Positions 42,657-51,983 of a DNA stretch of 64,000 nucleotides are shown one piece after another; position 1 is the first letter of the stretch; each line of letters starts with the position of its first letter. The stretch lies in NCBI GenBank assembly GCA_044448685.1, contig JBIOHC010000008.1:39201-103200 (forward strand), given 5' to 3'. This stretch comes from Palsa-965 sp044448685 (lineage in GTDB: Bacteria > Bacteroidota > Bacteroidia > Palsa-965). Under the pieces are notes generated by a model. That model saw nothing but the letters and a program-made list of their open reading frames with translations. It did not search any database and was not told the origin of the DNA. Both the position numbers and the translations under genes were made by a program.

Positions 42657-42704
42657 TATAAATAACGGCTGTTGACAAAACCTTGATGCCGGAACTATCG
42701 GAAT

Positions 42705-43670
42705 ATGCCTATTGATATTATTAACCTTCCGGAAGGATTTGAAGCTACCTGTTTGCAGGTCTTCAGGCATCAGGTAAGATATAATAAGGTTTACAGGGCA
42801 TTTGTGGAGGGGCTTAGGGTGGATGTGTCTGAAATAAATTCTTCAGTAAAAATACCGTTCCTTCCGGTTGAATTTTTCAAATCAGACTTGATTATTTCCG
42901 AAGGCTTAACTCCTGAAATCACTTTTCTGAGCAGCGGAACAAAGGGCTTACAGAGTAAGCATCCTGTGTCGGATTTGAGTATTTACAAGGAAAGTTTCCA
43001 GGAATGTTTCCGCCGGTTTTATGGCCCCGAAAAAGGATACTGTATGCTGGCTCTCCTGCCTTCCTACCTGGAACGGGAAGGATCTTCCCTGGTATATATG
43101 CTTGATACACTTATTAAGGAAAGTCACCACCCACTTAGCGGATTTTACCTTCATAACCGGGCCGACCTGTATGAGGTAATACAGAAACTGGAAGCTGATT
43201 CCCAGCGGAGCATCCTCATTGGTGTAACCTATGCCTTGCTCGATTTTGCCGAAGAATTCCCTATGAAGATGAAGCATACACTGGTGATGGAAACAGGAGG
43301 CATGAAGGGTCAGAGAAAGGAAATGGTTCGGGAAGAACTGCATGCATACCTTTGCAGCCGTCTGGGGCTTGCTGTCATACATTCCGAATATGGTATGACC
43401 GAACTGCTTTCCCAGGCTTATTCACAAGGTGATGGAAGGTTTCGCTGTCCCCCCTGGATGAAGGTTCTTATCCGTGACCCGAATGACCCGCTAAGTCCTG
43501 GCAGGGAAGGGAAAACCGGGGGTATCAATATCATTGACCTGGCCAATATCAATTCCTGCAGCTTTATTGCTACTCAGGATTTGGGTAAAATTAATCCCGA
43601 TGGAACATTCGAGGTGCTGGGAAGATTCGATAACAGTGATCTGAGAGGATGCAATCTTCTGATATCATAA
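42705..43670 (+). CDS. LuxE/acyl-protein synthetase-like acyltransferase
   Basis: 321 aa. Resembles the LuxE (acyl-protein synthetase) family of the adenylate-forming fold: 'IPFLPVEFFKSDLIIS', the Ser/Thr-Gly loop 'TFLSSGTKGLQSKHPVSDLSIYKESF', 'VMETGGMKGQRKEMVREELHAYL', 'SEYGMTELLSQAYS' and a C-terminal 'DLGKINPDGTFEVLGRFDNSDLRGCNLLI'. It probably activates a carboxylic acid as acyl-AMP and passes it to a carrier or alcohol. No lux genes or carrier protein lie nearby. Substrate unknown. Confidence 0.75.
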   Translation: MPIDIINLPEGFEATCLQVFRHQVRYNKVYRAFVEGLRVDVSEINSSVKIPFLPVEFFKSDLIISEGLTPEITFLSSGTKGLQSKHPVSDLSIYKESFQECFRRFYGPEKGYCMLALLPSYLEREGSSLVYMLDTLIKESHHPLSGFYLHNRADLYEVIQKLEADSQRSILIGVTYALLDFAEEFPMKMKHTLVMETGGMKGQRKEMVREELHAYLCSRLGLAVIHSEYGMTELLSQAYSQGDGRFRCPPWMKVLIRDPNDPLSPGREGKTGGINIIDLANINSCSFIATQDLGKINPDGTFEVLGRFDNSDLRGCNLLIS

Positions 43671-43673
43671 AGA

Positions 43674-44963
43674 TCATTGACAATTTAGAAAGATAAAATT
43701 CTTTTTCCCCTTCTGGATTAATATATAGGAGTTAGGCAGGAGAAAATCTTTGTTGATAATGAGGTCTTCTGATTGCACCTTTTCCAGATTAATGGATAAT
43801 CCACCACCCTGAATCATACGTTTTGCCTCGCCTTTGGAAGGAAATACTTTTGTTTTTTCTCCCAACAACTCCAGTACATTCACTCCTTCGTTTGTTATAT
43901 CATGCAGATTAACCTGAAAAGTAGGTACCCCGACTTCATCAACTAATGAAAGAAAATCGCTTTTTTGGGTGATTCTTCTTAGGCTTTCCAGTGAAGGTTT
44001 GCCGAAGAAAAAATCTGTAGCCTCCAGAGCTGATTTATAATCCTGCTCGGAATGAACACGCATGGTTATATCCCTGGCCAGGGTTTTCTGCAGCAACCTT
44101 TCATGAGGGGCTTTAACATGATGCTCTTCCAGGCTCTCCACCTCTTCCCGGGTCAGAATTGTAAAAATACGAATGTAATTTTTTACATCCTCATCACTGG
44201 CATTCAGCCAGAACTGATAAAACTGGTATGGACTTGTCTTGTTCCGGTCAAGCCATACATTACCCCCTTCTGACTTACCGAACTTCGTTCCATCGGCTTT
44301 CTTGATAAGGGGAGTAGTCAGGGCAAAGGCTTCTCCTGCATCCTTTCTGCGGATTAGCTCAGTGCCGGTTACAATATTGCCCCACTGATCAGATCCTCCC
44401 ATTTGGAGCTTTATTCCCTGCTCTTTCCAGAGATAGTAAAAATCATAACCCTGCACCAGCTGATAGCTGAATTCGGTAAAAGACATACCTGTTTCCAGGC
44501 GGCTTTGTACGGAATCCTTTCCCAGCATATAATTGACAGATATATGTTTGCCTACATCCCGGATAAAATCCAGAAAAGTGAAGTTTTTAAACCAGTCGTA
44601 ATTATTGACAATACTTGCTGAAGAGACACCACAGTTAAAATCAAGGAATTTCTCCAGCTGTTTTTTCTGGCACTGAAGATTATACTGTAAAGTTTCTTCA
44701 TTGAGCAGATTGCGTTCCTGTGATTTGCCCGATGGGTCTCCTACCATACCGGTGGCCCCTCCGATTAGCGCTACAGGCTTATGACCGGCTCTTTGAAAAT
44801 GCAGCAGGGTCATCATCTGAACAAGATTGCCTACACCCAACGAGTCGGCTGTAGGATCAAATCCTATATAACCTTTCACTGCTTCTTTGTTAAGCAAGTC
44901 TTCAGTGCCCGGCATGATATCATGCAGCATGCCTCGCCAGCGGAGTTCATCAACAAATCCCAT
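43674..44963 (-). CDS. tyrS: Tyrosyl-tRNA synthetase
   Basis: 429 aa. Class I synthetase: 'GFDPTADSLGVGNLVQMMTLLHFQRAGHKPVALIGGATGMVGDPSGKS' region (HIGH-equivalent is 'LGVGN'), 'QGYDFYYLWKEQGIKLQMGGSDQWGNIVTG' tyrosine pocket, KMSKS equivalent 'KFGKSEGGNVW', and a C-terminal S4 RNA-binding domain. The frame begins at TTG 44969, but ATG 44963 with a -7 core 16 nt before it is the better start. Confidence 0.95.
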   Translation of the reverse strand: MGFVDELRWRGMLHDIMPGTEDLLNKEAVKGYIGFDPTADSLGVGNLVQMMTLLHFQRAGHKPVALIGGATGMVGDPSGKSQERNLLNEETLQYNLQCQKKQLEKFLDFNCGVSSASIVNNYDWFKNFTFLDFIRDVGKHISVNYMLGKDSVQSRLETGMSFTEFSYQLVQGYDFYYLWKEQGIKLQMGGSDQWGNIVTGTELIRRKDAGEAFALTTPLIKKADGTKFGKSEGGNVWLDRNKTSPYQFYQFWLNASDEDVKNYIRIFTILTREEVESLEEHHVKAPHERLLQKTLARDITMRVHSEQDYKSALEATDFFFGKPSLESLRRITQKSDFLSLVDEVGVPTFQVNLHDITNEGVNVLELLGEKTKVFPSKGEAKRMIQGGGLSINLEKVQSEDLIINKDFLLPNSYILIQKGKKNFIFLNCQ

Positions 44964-44979
44964 TTTCAATTTCTTTGAG

Positions 44980-44987
44980 CAAATATA
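44980..44987 (-). promoter_or_regulatory. -7 promoter core TATATTTG for tyrS
   Basis: Perfect TANNTTTG on the minus strand, 16 nt before the tyrS ATG. Confidence 0.55.
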
Positions 44988-45025
44988 AACAAAGGATTGC
45001 CTTCCTGTTTAATCTATAAATCATG

Positions 45026-45033
45026 TATTTTTA
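45026..45033 (+). promoter_or_regulatory. -7 core TATTTTTA adjoining the epimerase start
   Basis: TANNTTTA with only 4 nt between it and the ATG at 45038; a leaderless layout. Confidence 0.4.
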
Positions 45034-45037
45034 GGGT

Positions 45038-46051
45038 ATGATATTGGTTACAGGTGGCACAGGTCTCGTAGGCTCGCATCTTCTTTATGATCTTGTCTGT
45101 AAAGGACAACAGGTTAGGGCGTTAAAACGCAAAGACAGTAATTTGTCGGTCGTGGAAACGCTGTTTAAGCATTATAACCCTGAAAAGAATGACCTGTTTA
45201 AACAGATTCAGTGGGTTGAAGGGGATATTCTGGATACAAGCTCTCTGGAGGATGCTTTTGATGGCATTTCCAAAGTGTACCATTGTGCAGCTATGGTTTC
45301 TTTCAGACCGGAGGATAAAAAGAGCATGCTGAATGTCAATGTAGAGGGAACCTCCAATCTTGTCAATACCTGTCTGTATACAGGAGTCAGTCGTCTTTGT
45401 CATGTAAGCTCTATCGCATCCCTGGGCAGAAATTCAGCCAAAGGCCTTATTACGGAAGAAACCCACTGGAAAACATCTCCGGATAATTCCTGGTATTCCA
45501 TCAGTAAATATGGAGCTGAACGGGAGGTTTGGAGAGGAGCTGAAGAAGGACTTGACATAGTCATCGTTAACCCTTCCGTTATACTGGGGCCCGGTAACTG
45601 GAACAGAAGCAGTATGACAATGTTCAGGCTGGCTTCCTCCGGGCTTAAATACTATACTTCCGGGCAAACCGGCTATGTCGATGTCAGGGATGTATCGGCA
45701 TTGATGATTCAATTGATGGAAAGCGGAGTAAAAGGGGAGCGTTATATCCTTAATTCAGAAAATGTGATGCTAAGGACCTTTTTCGATTGGATGCTGGAAT
45801 CATTTGGCAAGCCTAAAGCCAGTATAAAGGTAATGCCCTGGATGGCGGAGCTTGGTTGGAGAATTGAAAAAGTTAAAGCAGGGTTAATGGGTTCGGAACC
45901 ACGTATTACAAGAGAAACAGCACAGGCTTCAAACCGGATTCATGAATTCTCATCTGATAAAATCAGAAAACTCCTCAATTGCAAATTCATACCCGTTCAG
46001 AAAAGTGTTCAGGATGTTTGCCGGTTCTATCAGCAGCACCTTATTTCCTGA
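45038..46051 (+). CDS. NAD(P)-dependent epimerase/dehydratase family protein
   Basis: 337 aa, extended short-chain dehydrogenase fold. Rossmann motif 'ILVTGGTGLVGSHLL', 'VYHCAAMVSF', active-site 'YSISKYGAEREVWRGAEEGLDIVIVNPSVILGPGNW' with YxxxK. The layout resembles dihydroflavonol reductase/3-beta-HSD-like proteins. Substrate unknown. Overlaps the convergent DUF4296 gene by 11 nt. Confidence 0.88.
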   Translation: MILVTGGTGLVGSHLLYDLVCKGQQVRALKRKDSNLSVVETLFKHYNPEKNDLFKQIQWVEGDILDTSSLEDAFDGISKVYHCAAMVSFRPEDKKSMLNVNVEGTSNLVNTCLYTGVSRLCHVSSIASLGRNSAKGLITEETHWKTSPDNSWYSISKYGAEREVWRGAEEGLDIVIVNPSVILGPGNWNRSSMTMFRLASSGLKYYTSGQTGYVDVRDVSALMIQLMESGVKGERYILNSENVMLRTFFDWMLESFGKPKASIKVMPWMAELGWRIEKVKAGLMGSEPRITRETAQASNRIHEFSSDKIRKLLNCKFIPVQKSVQDVCRFYQQHLIS

Positions 46052-46406
46052 GGTCTTCTTCAGCCTGACGCCGGGTTAAAAGGTTTATTACACCTTCATA
46101 AATCAATGACAGTTGCTCGGGTTTACTGGAATAATACCTGAAACTTTCCTGGAACTCTGTATAACTGGTCTTGTATTTTTTAAAAAGATCTGAATAAGCA
46201 AGCGTATCGTTCTTGTGTAAAGTCAGATTTTGTGTATTCTGAAGATTAATAGCCGCCTCCAGTAAGTGTACCTCCGAAAGAACTCCTATCATCTGTGCCT
46301 GGGAAAGCAGGTGTTTGGGCATTTCTACGGTCCCGGACTCTTTTTTCCCTCCACAGGCCAGAAGAAAGAAACAGAAAAAAAAACAAAGGGGAAATAGGAG
46401 TTTCAT
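46041..46406 (-). CDS. DUF4296 family lipoprotein
   Basis: 121 aa. Lipobox 'CFFFCFFLLACGGKK', then the DUF4296 core: 'MPKHLLSQAQMIGVLSEVHLLEAAIN' and 'DLFKKYKTSYTEFQESFRYYSSKPEQLSLIYEGVINLL'. Small helical envelope protein confined to Bacteroidota; function unknown. Confidence 0.85.
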   Translation of the reverse strand: MKLLFPLCFFFCFFLLACGGKKESGTVEMPKHLLSQAQMIGVLSEVHLLEAAINLQNTQNLTLHKNDTLAYSDLFKKYKTSYTEFQESFRYYSSKPEQLSLIYEGVINLLTRRQAEEDLRK

Positions 46407-46467
46407 AGGCGATAGCTAAGTGCAAATTTAATAGAAATTAGTGTAGAACGGGGCGGTAAAAAATCTA

Positions 46468-46475
46468 TACTTTTA
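46468..46475 (+). promoter_or_regulatory. -7 core TACTTTTA for the SDR-VOC pair
   Basis: TANNTTTA, 37 nt before the SDR ATG. Confidence 0.35.
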
Positions 46476-46512
46476 GCCTGAAAATGTAATGAGATAACAT
46501 GATTCTTAATTC

Positions 46513-47322
46513 ATGAACAAGACATCTCCTTTTGAAGGCAAGGTAATCTGGATCACAGGTGCTTCTTCCGGTATCGGCAGGGCTTTGGCCCTTCTGCTGG
46601 CCAAAGAAGGTGCCCGGTTGGTGCTTTCATCCAGGAAAAGAGAGACACTGGAGGCGGTCAGAACAGCTTGCGCACTTAAAGAAGAAAACAGCTTCATCCT
46701 TCCTTTCGACCTGGAGCACAGTACAGGAGTCGAAAACCTGGCAGCCCGGGTTCATGCACGTTTCGGAAAGATCGATATCCTGATTAATAACGGTGGCCTG
46801 AGCCAGCGATCAATGGCTTTGGATACGCCCCTGGAAATAGACAGGAAACTGATGGAATTGAATTACTTCGGAACTATTGCCCTTACAAAAAGTGTACTGC
46901 CATATATGGTAAGGCAAGGTCAAGGCCAGATTGTTGTCATAAGCAGTGTTGCTGGCAAGTTCGGATTCTATCTGCGTTCGGCCTATTCGGCATCCAAACA
47001 CGCCCTGCATGGGTTCTTCGAGTCGCTCCGAATGGAAGTGTATAAACACCATATACGGATACTGCTGGTTTGCCCGGGTAAAATTGTAACAAACATTTCA
47101 AGAAATGCCATTACGGCAAACGGGGATGCATTTGGTAAGCTGGATGAAGCTCAGGCCAAAGGGATGACTGCAGAGGATTGTGCTTCGGAAATTCTTTTTG
47201 CAATGAACAGCAGCAAGGAAGAAGTTTATGTCGGAAATAGTAAGGAAGGAAGAGGACTTCTCCTCAAGCGGTTTTTTCCTGCTCTTTTTTCCCGCCTTAT
47301 CCGAAAGCAAAAAATTGAATAG
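46513..47322 (+). CDS. Short-chain dehydrogenase/reductase
   Basis: 269 aa, classical SDR. Cofactor motif 'WITGASSGIGRALALLL', 'LINNGGLSQRS' (NNAG variant), catalytic 'VISSVAGKFGFYLRSAYSASKHALHGFFESLR' (S, Y, K), and 'PGKIVTNISRNAI'. The pattern resembles DHRS7-like reductases acting on lipophilic substrates; substrate unknown. The VOC gene follows after 23 nt. Confidence 0.9.
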   Translation: MNKTSPFEGKVIWITGASSGIGRALALLLAKEGARLVLSSRKRETLEAVRTACALKEENSFILPFDLEHSTGVENLAARVHARFGKIDILINNGGLSQRSMALDTPLEIDRKLMELNYFGTIALTKSVLPYMVRQGQGQIVVISSVAGKFGFYLRSAYSASKHALHGFFESLRMEVYKHHIRILLVCPGKIVTNISRNAITANGDAFGKLDEAQAKGMTAEDCASEILFAMNSSKEEVYVGNSKEGRGLLLKRFFPALFSRLIRKQKIE

Positions 47323-47345
47323 GTAAAACGAACAACCAGAATATT

Positions 47346-48401
47346 ATGAGTTATACAATAGCCGGAATTCAGCAAATAGGAATTGGCATCCCTGACGTCC
47401 ATAAGGCATTCAAGTGGTACAGGGAACATTTCGGAATCGATATTCCCATTCTGGATGATCCGGGCGAATCAGCCCTGATGCTCCCCTATACCGGTGGTGA
47501 AGCCAGACAACGCCATGCTATCCTGGCCATTAACCTGAAGGGCGGAGCTGGGTTCGAAATATGGCAATACACCAGCCGGGTTCCTCAACCGCCTGCATTC
47601 GAAATCAGAATGGGAGACCTGGGTTTGTTTTGGGCCAGAATAAAGTCAGAAAATGTAGCAGAATCCTACCGCTTTTTGCAAACAAAGAATGCTGATCTTA
47701 TTGGCGGTTTGCGAAAAAGCCCGGACGGGGAGCCGCATTTTTTCCTTAAAGACCCATGGGATAACCTGTTCCAGGTTGTCCAAGGCAAGGAATGGTTCGG
47801 AAAAGGAATGCAGCTTACAGGAGGGCCTGAAGGGTGTATGATAGGGGTTACAAATATGGAACGGTCCATGAAATTCTATCATTCACTCCTGGGCTATGAT
47901 ACCGTCATTTATGATCAGACAGCTGTATTTGCCGATTTGAACGGTTTACCGGGAGGAGACAGTGTATGCAGAAGAGTATTGCTGACGCATAGCCGGAAAC
48001 GCTCAGGGGCTTTCAGCCGTTTGCTGGGGAACAGCCGGCTGGAACTTGTCCAGCTCACTGCAGATAAACCACGGAAAATATACGAAAATCGATTCTGGGG
48101 TGACCTGGGCTTTATCCACCTGAGCTTTGATGTTAATGACATGGCCGATCTTCGAAACGTATGTGAATCTGCAGGCCATCCATTTACTGTTGACAGTGCC
48201 AACAGTTTTGATATGGGCGAAGCAGCCGGTCATTTTACTTATATAGAAGACCCCGATGGAACGCTCATTGAGTTTGTGGAAACACATAAAATACCTGTGC
48301 TTAAGAAAATAGGCTGGTATCTTGATCTGAGAACAAGGGATACTTCCAAACCTCTTGCAGACTGGATGCTCAAAGCGCTCAGATTCAGCAGGGTTAAATA
48401 A
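47346..48401 (+). CDS. Two-domain VOC (glyoxalase/dioxygenase fold) protein
   Basis: 351 aa. Two vicinal-oxygen-chelate units: 'AGIQQIGIGIPDVHKAFKWYREHFGIDIPI' with 'PHFFLKDPWDNLFQVVQ', and 'GCMIGVTNMERSMKFYHSLLGYDTVIYD' with 'GFIHLSFDVNDMADLRNVCE' and 'HFTYIEDPDGTLIEFVETHK'. Candidate metal ligands (His, Glu) are visible in the second half. Could be an extradiol-dioxygenase-like or isomerase enzyme; the reaction is unknown. Cotranscribed with the SDR. Confidence 0.83.
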   Translation: MSYTIAGIQQIGIGIPDVHKAFKWYREHFGIDIPILDDPGESALMLPYTGGEARQRHAILAINLKGGAGFEIWQYTSRVPQPPAFEIRMGDLGLFWARIKSENVAESYRFLQTKNADLIGGLRKSPDGEPHFFLKDPWDNLFQVVQGKEWFGKGMQLTGGPEGCMIGVTNMERSMKFYHSLLGYDTVIYDQTAVFADLNGLPGGDSVCRRVLLTHSRKRSGAFSRLLGNSRLELVQLTADKPRKIYENRFWGDLGFIHLSFDVNDMADLRNVCESAGHPFTVDSANSFDMGEAAGHFTYIEDPDGTLIEFVETHKIPVLKKIGWYLDLRTRDTSKPLADWMLKALRFSRVK

Positions 48402-49737
48402 TATATTCCTGAAGAAGATTCTTCAGAAGAACGATAATCTTTGCACGTTGAAGTATAAGTCGTTCTGCTTCCTCCCTGTTTTTTTTGACGAGGCCCAGCA
48501 GACGCCAGCCCCCCAGTATTTTTTGTTTAACAGCATGAAACCTGTGTGCAAACAAACCCGTAACCGGTACAAGGATTATCCAGATCAGTGTTAAGAGCCA
48601 GTTATGAAAGAGAAGTTGCACAGCGCAGATCTGCAGGAGGAAATAAATGATCCAGAGCAGCATCCCTGCATTGCTTTGTATGGAAGCATGAAACTCAACA
48701 AACTTGGCCTTCTTTACCGCAAGATCTCCCGCAAACTTATAGGGTAACCAGTTCAGAAGCCTGCCAATCCAATATACAGGAAGACCGAACCAAAGCATTA
48801 AAAAATCATTCACAGAACTCCGTATGCTTATTTTGGAAAGGGTGTCCTGGCGAAGCAGGTGATCTCTCAGGTTATGTGAACGGACATCAGCCAGATAAGG
48901 CAGCACCTCTGATTTCAACTCCTCCAGTTTAAGTGGGTACTCTTTGCCGAGACGGTTTACAAGGGAGCCCAGCAGTTTATTTTTTTTATGCCCGGCTTCG
49001 AGATCACGGGGGTTCTTGTTTTCTTCCTGCATCCATTGCCTGCTGTAGATTTCAACCAATGCTTCATAAAGGGCATCCTGCTGTTCATCATCCAGATGCA
49101 CTATCAGTTCTTTCATCTTTTCTTCCATGAACTGGGTGCAGGTATTGATAGCCCGAACCTTATCTAACTTGTACAAGGCATGGAAATCCTGAACATGAAA
49201 AGGTGTTCCGAAAAGGATGAATAATTTGCTTCCGAAATGTTTGGGATCCGAGTAGTTAAGACCTACAGGAATGATCAGGATGTCTTCCTTGTTTTCAAAC
49301 GAATCTTCAATACCTAAGAGGATCCGCGCTAACCCTTTCTTGAGTTTATTGATTCTTCTGTCCTGAATACAGATACCTTCCGGAAAAAGCAGGATCATTT
49401 TTTTTTCACCCAGCAGGCGCCGGCACTCGTCGAATGTGACATCATTTTTTTTCACATCACTGTATCCTTCCGACATGCGGTAAACGGGACTGATATTCAT
49501 TTTCTCCAGAAACCATTTTGCCAGGGTGCCTTTGAAAACATCACCTCTTGCAAAAAAACGGACTTTCTCCTTCATCAGCATCCCAACGACCACAGGGTCC
49601 ACAAATCCGTTTACATGGTTCGGAATAAATACAATGGGCTTGCCTTCAGGAATCCGGTCAAGACCGGAAATCTGCATTCTGAAAAAAATGCGGTTGAATA
49701 TCCTGACCAGGGGTTTGACAATGAAGGTATAGATCAC
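48394..49737 (-). CDS. 1-acyl-sn-glycerol-3-phosphate acyltransferase-like (PlsC) protein
   Basis: 447 aa, GTG start; a -7 core TATCTTTA at 49759-49766 lies just upstream. PlsC motifs: the HX4D motif is altered, reading 'IPNHVNGFVDPVVVG' (NHxNxxVD), then 'FFARGDVFKG', 'LLFPEGICIQDR' and 'IIPVGLNY'. The C-terminal 200 residues add helical sequence with two or three membrane segments ('MLLWIIYFLLQICAVQLLFHNWLLTLIWIILVPVTGLFA'), longer than simple PlsC. Probable phospholipid or ornithine-lipid acyltransferase. Confidence 0.82.
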   Translation of the reverse strand: MIYTFIVKPLVRIFNRIFFRMQISGLDRIPEGKPIVFIPNHVNGFVDPVVVGMLMKEKVRFFARGDVFKGTLAKWFLEKMNISPVYRMSEGYSDVKKNDVTFDECRRLLGEKKMILLFPEGICIQDRRINKLKKGLARILLGIEDSFENKEDILIIPVGLNYSDPKHFGSKLFILFGTPFHVQDFHALYKLDKVRAINTCTQFMEEKMKELIVHLDDEQQDALYEALVEIYSRQWMQEENKNPRDLEAGHKKNKLLGSLVNRLGKEYPLKLEELKSEVLPYLADVRSHNLRDHLLRQDTLSKISIRSSVNDFLMLWFGLPVYWIGRLLNWLPYKFAGDLAVKKAKFVEFHASIQSNAGMLLWIIYFLLQICAVQLLFHNWLLTLIWIILVPVTGLFAHRFHAVKQKILGGWRLLGLVKKNREEAERLILQRAKIIVLLKNLLQEYII

Positions 49738-49758
49738 CGGGAATGCTGTTCTAAGGGC

Positions 49759-49766
49759 TAAAGATA
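49759..49766 (-). promoter_or_regulatory. -7 core TATCTTTA for the acyltransferase
   Basis: TANNTTTA on the minus strand, 21 nt before the GTG start at 49737, in the short gap after pyrC. Confidence 0.4.
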
Positions 49767-49778
49767 AGAAGGAATGGA

Positions 49779-51116
49779 TTAGTGCTCAAAAAGGAGGCGC
49801 CGGCCGCGCACATTTTCATCAAACCTGCCTTCCGAATAAGCTACAGAACCATTCACAAAAGTATGAGTGACAGAGGCCTGGAATGTTTGTCCTTCAAAAG
49901 GAGACCAGCCGCATTTGTAATAAAGATTATCCATCCGCACGGTCCACGGTGCATGCAGGTCAACCAGTACCAGATCAGCATAATAGCCCTCTCGTATATA
50001 ACCTCTTTTTTCAATCCTGAAACAATCGGCAACGGCATGGCTCATCTTCTCTGCAATCTTTTCAAGGCTTATTTTTCCCTGAAAGGCCAGTTCAAGCATG
50101 GCAACCAAAGAATGCTGGATCAATGGGCCACCGGAAGGAGCCTTGAAATAGGTGTTTTCTTTCTCTTCCAGGGTGTGAGGAGCATGATCGGTAGCAATCA
50201 CATCGATGCGGTTATCCAGTACAGCTTTCAGGATTGCATCTCTGTCAGATTTTGTTTTAACAGCAGGATTCCATTTAATTCTGTTTCCCAGGCGGGCATA
50301 ATCTTCGTCCGAGAACCACAAATGGTGTATACAGGCTTCGGAAGTGATGCGCTTATCTTTTAAAGGTTTTGTTCCGTCAAAAAGATCCAGTTCTCTCGCA
50401 GTGGAAATATGAAGAATGTGCAGACGTGTATTATATTTCCTGGCCAGCTCAACAGCCATGGAGGAGCTTTTATAACAGGCTTCGGCACTGCGTATCAGCG
50501 GATGACAGGCAACAGGAACCTCTTCCCCGTACTTCTCCCTGAAAGTGGCTATGTTGGTTTTTATTATTCCTTCATCTTCACAGTGTGTAGCTATCAGCAT
50601 AGGGCATTCTGAAAATATAGCTTCCAGTGCATCCGCTTTATCAACCAGCATATTACCGGTTGATGAACCCATGAATATCTTAACACCGCAAACCATGCGG
50701 GGATCTGTTTTAAGAACCTCGCCTAGATTATCATTCGAAGCGCCAAGAAAGAAAGAATAGTTAGCCAGGGAGCTTTCTGATGCCCTTTTGTATTTGGCTT
50801 CAAGCAATTCCTGTGTAAGTGTGTTCGGTATTGTATTGGGCATTTCCATGAAGGAAGTGACACCACCGGCTACAGCCGCCTTTGATTCGGTGTAGATTTC
50901 TGCCTTATGAATCAGGCCGGGTTCCCTGAAATGAACCTGATCGTCAATAACACCCGGGAAAAGATGTTTGCCTGATGCATCAATGATCCGGTCGGTTACT
51001 GTATGTATAGGTGTTTCACTGATGGAGGCTATGAGACCGTCAATGATCAATACATCCCCGTTAAATATTCGCCCTTCATTCACTATCCGGGCATTCCTGA
51101 TCAGTGTTCTGCTCAT
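49779..51116 (-). CDS. pyrC: Dihydroorotase
   Basis: 445 aa, type I length. Cyclises carbamoyl aspartate in pyrimidine synthesis. Amidohydrolase features: 'HLFPGVIDDQVHFREPGLIHKAEI', 'LIATHCEDEGII', 'RLHILHISTARELDLF', 'VIATDHAPHTLEEKENTYF'. In the N-terminal metal motif D-x-H-x-H-x-R the first His is Gln (DDQVHFR); the other metal ligands and substrate Arg are present. The glycosyltransferase gene lies 6 nt upstream. Confidence 0.9.
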   Translation of the reverse strand: MSRTLIRNARIVNEGRIFNGDVLIIDGLIASISETPIHTVTDRIIDASGKHLFPGVIDDQVHFREPGLIHKAEIYTESKAAVAGGVTSFMEMPNTIPNTLTQELLEAKYKRASESSLANYSFFLGASNDNLGEVLKTDPRMVCGVKIFMGSSTGNMLVDKADALEAIFSECPMLIATHCEDEGIIKTNIATFREKYGEEVPVACHPLIRSAEACYKSSSMAVELARKYNTRLHILHISTARELDLFDGTKPLKDKRITSEACIHHLWFSDEDYARLGNRIKWNPAVKTKSDRDAILKAVLDNRIDVIATDHAPHTLEEKENTYFKAPSGGPLIQHSLVAMLELAFQGKISLEKIAEKMSHAVADCFRIEKRGYIREGYYADLVLVDLHAPWTVRMDNLYYKCGWSPFEGQTFQASVTHTFVNGSVAYSEGRFDENVRGRRLLFEH

Positions 51117-51122
51117 GGTTGC

Positions 51123-51836
51123 TTAATGCTTCATGAACCTCATTTGTAATACGCCCAGAAAGGCTTCCTTGAAAATATTGGAACTCATTTTGGATGTACC
51201 TAGCTGGCGGTCAATAAAAGTGATAGGAACTTCCTTGATCTTAAAACCCAGTTTGAGGGCTTTGTACTTCATCTCAATCTGAAAAGCATATCCAATAAAG
51301 TGGATCTCGTCAAGATGGATGGCTTCCAGTACAGCTCTTCGGTAACATTTGAATCCGGCTGTGGTGTCCCGTACTCCCATCCACAAAATCATATTCACAT
51401 AAACAGAAGCAAAATAGGACATCAACACCCTGCTCAGAGGCCAGTTACTGACCTTCCCCCCGTGGGTATATCTTGATCCGACAGAGATATCAGCACCCTG
51501 ATTTTTACAGGCATCATAGAGCCGGAGCAAATCATCGGGGTTATGGGAAAAATCGGCATCCATTTCAAATATATAGTCATACCCTCTGCTGATAGCCCAT
51601 TTGAACCCGTGAATATATGCTGTACCCAGCCCCAGCTTCCCGCTACGCTCTTCAATAAAAAGCCGGGAAGGGAATTCCCGGATTAAGTTTTTCACTATTG
51701 AAGCTGTCCCGTCCGGTGATCCATCATCCACTATGAGAATGTCGAAAGGTTTGGGAAGAGAAATAATCTTCCGGATCATCTTTTCGATGTTCTCCTTCTC
51801 ATTGTACGTTGGTATGATTACTATGCTGTCAGGCAC
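51123..51836 (-). CDS. Polyprenol-phosphate mannosyltransferase-like GT2
   Basis: 237 aa, GTG start. GT-A fold: 'IVIIPTYNEKENIEKMIRKII', 'DILIVDDGSPDGTASIVKNL', DxD-equivalent 'YIFEMDADFSHNPDDL', 'DISVGSRYTHGG', and 'RDTTAGFKCYRRAVLEAIHLDEIHFIGYAFQIEM'. These match dolichol/polyprenol-phosphate mannose synthases (DPM1 type) without the C-terminal membrane domain. A -7-like TATCTTCG at 51854-51861 lies upstream. Confidence 0.9.
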   Translation of the reverse strand: MPDSIVIIPTYNEKENIEKMIRKIISLPKPFDILIVDDGSPDGTASIVKNLIREFPSRLFIEERSGKLGLGTAYIHGFKWAISRGYDYIFEMDADFSHNPDDLLRLYDACKNQGADISVGSRYTHGGKVSNWPLSRVLMSYFASVYVNMILWMGVRDTTAGFKCYRRAVLEAIHLDEIHFIGYAFQIEMKYKALKLGFKIKEVPITFIDRQLGTSKMSSNIFKEAFLGVLQMRFMKH

Positions 51837-51983
51837 CTCAATTGATTAAGAAACGAAGATACATTACTCGTACAGATTACACAATAAATATCTTTTTTTA
51901 GGCCATGCCAGGCTTTTTTAATGACTAATTAATGAGAGCCGGGAATGAAACCCAAATAAAAATGATATAGAATCGGATATGCC

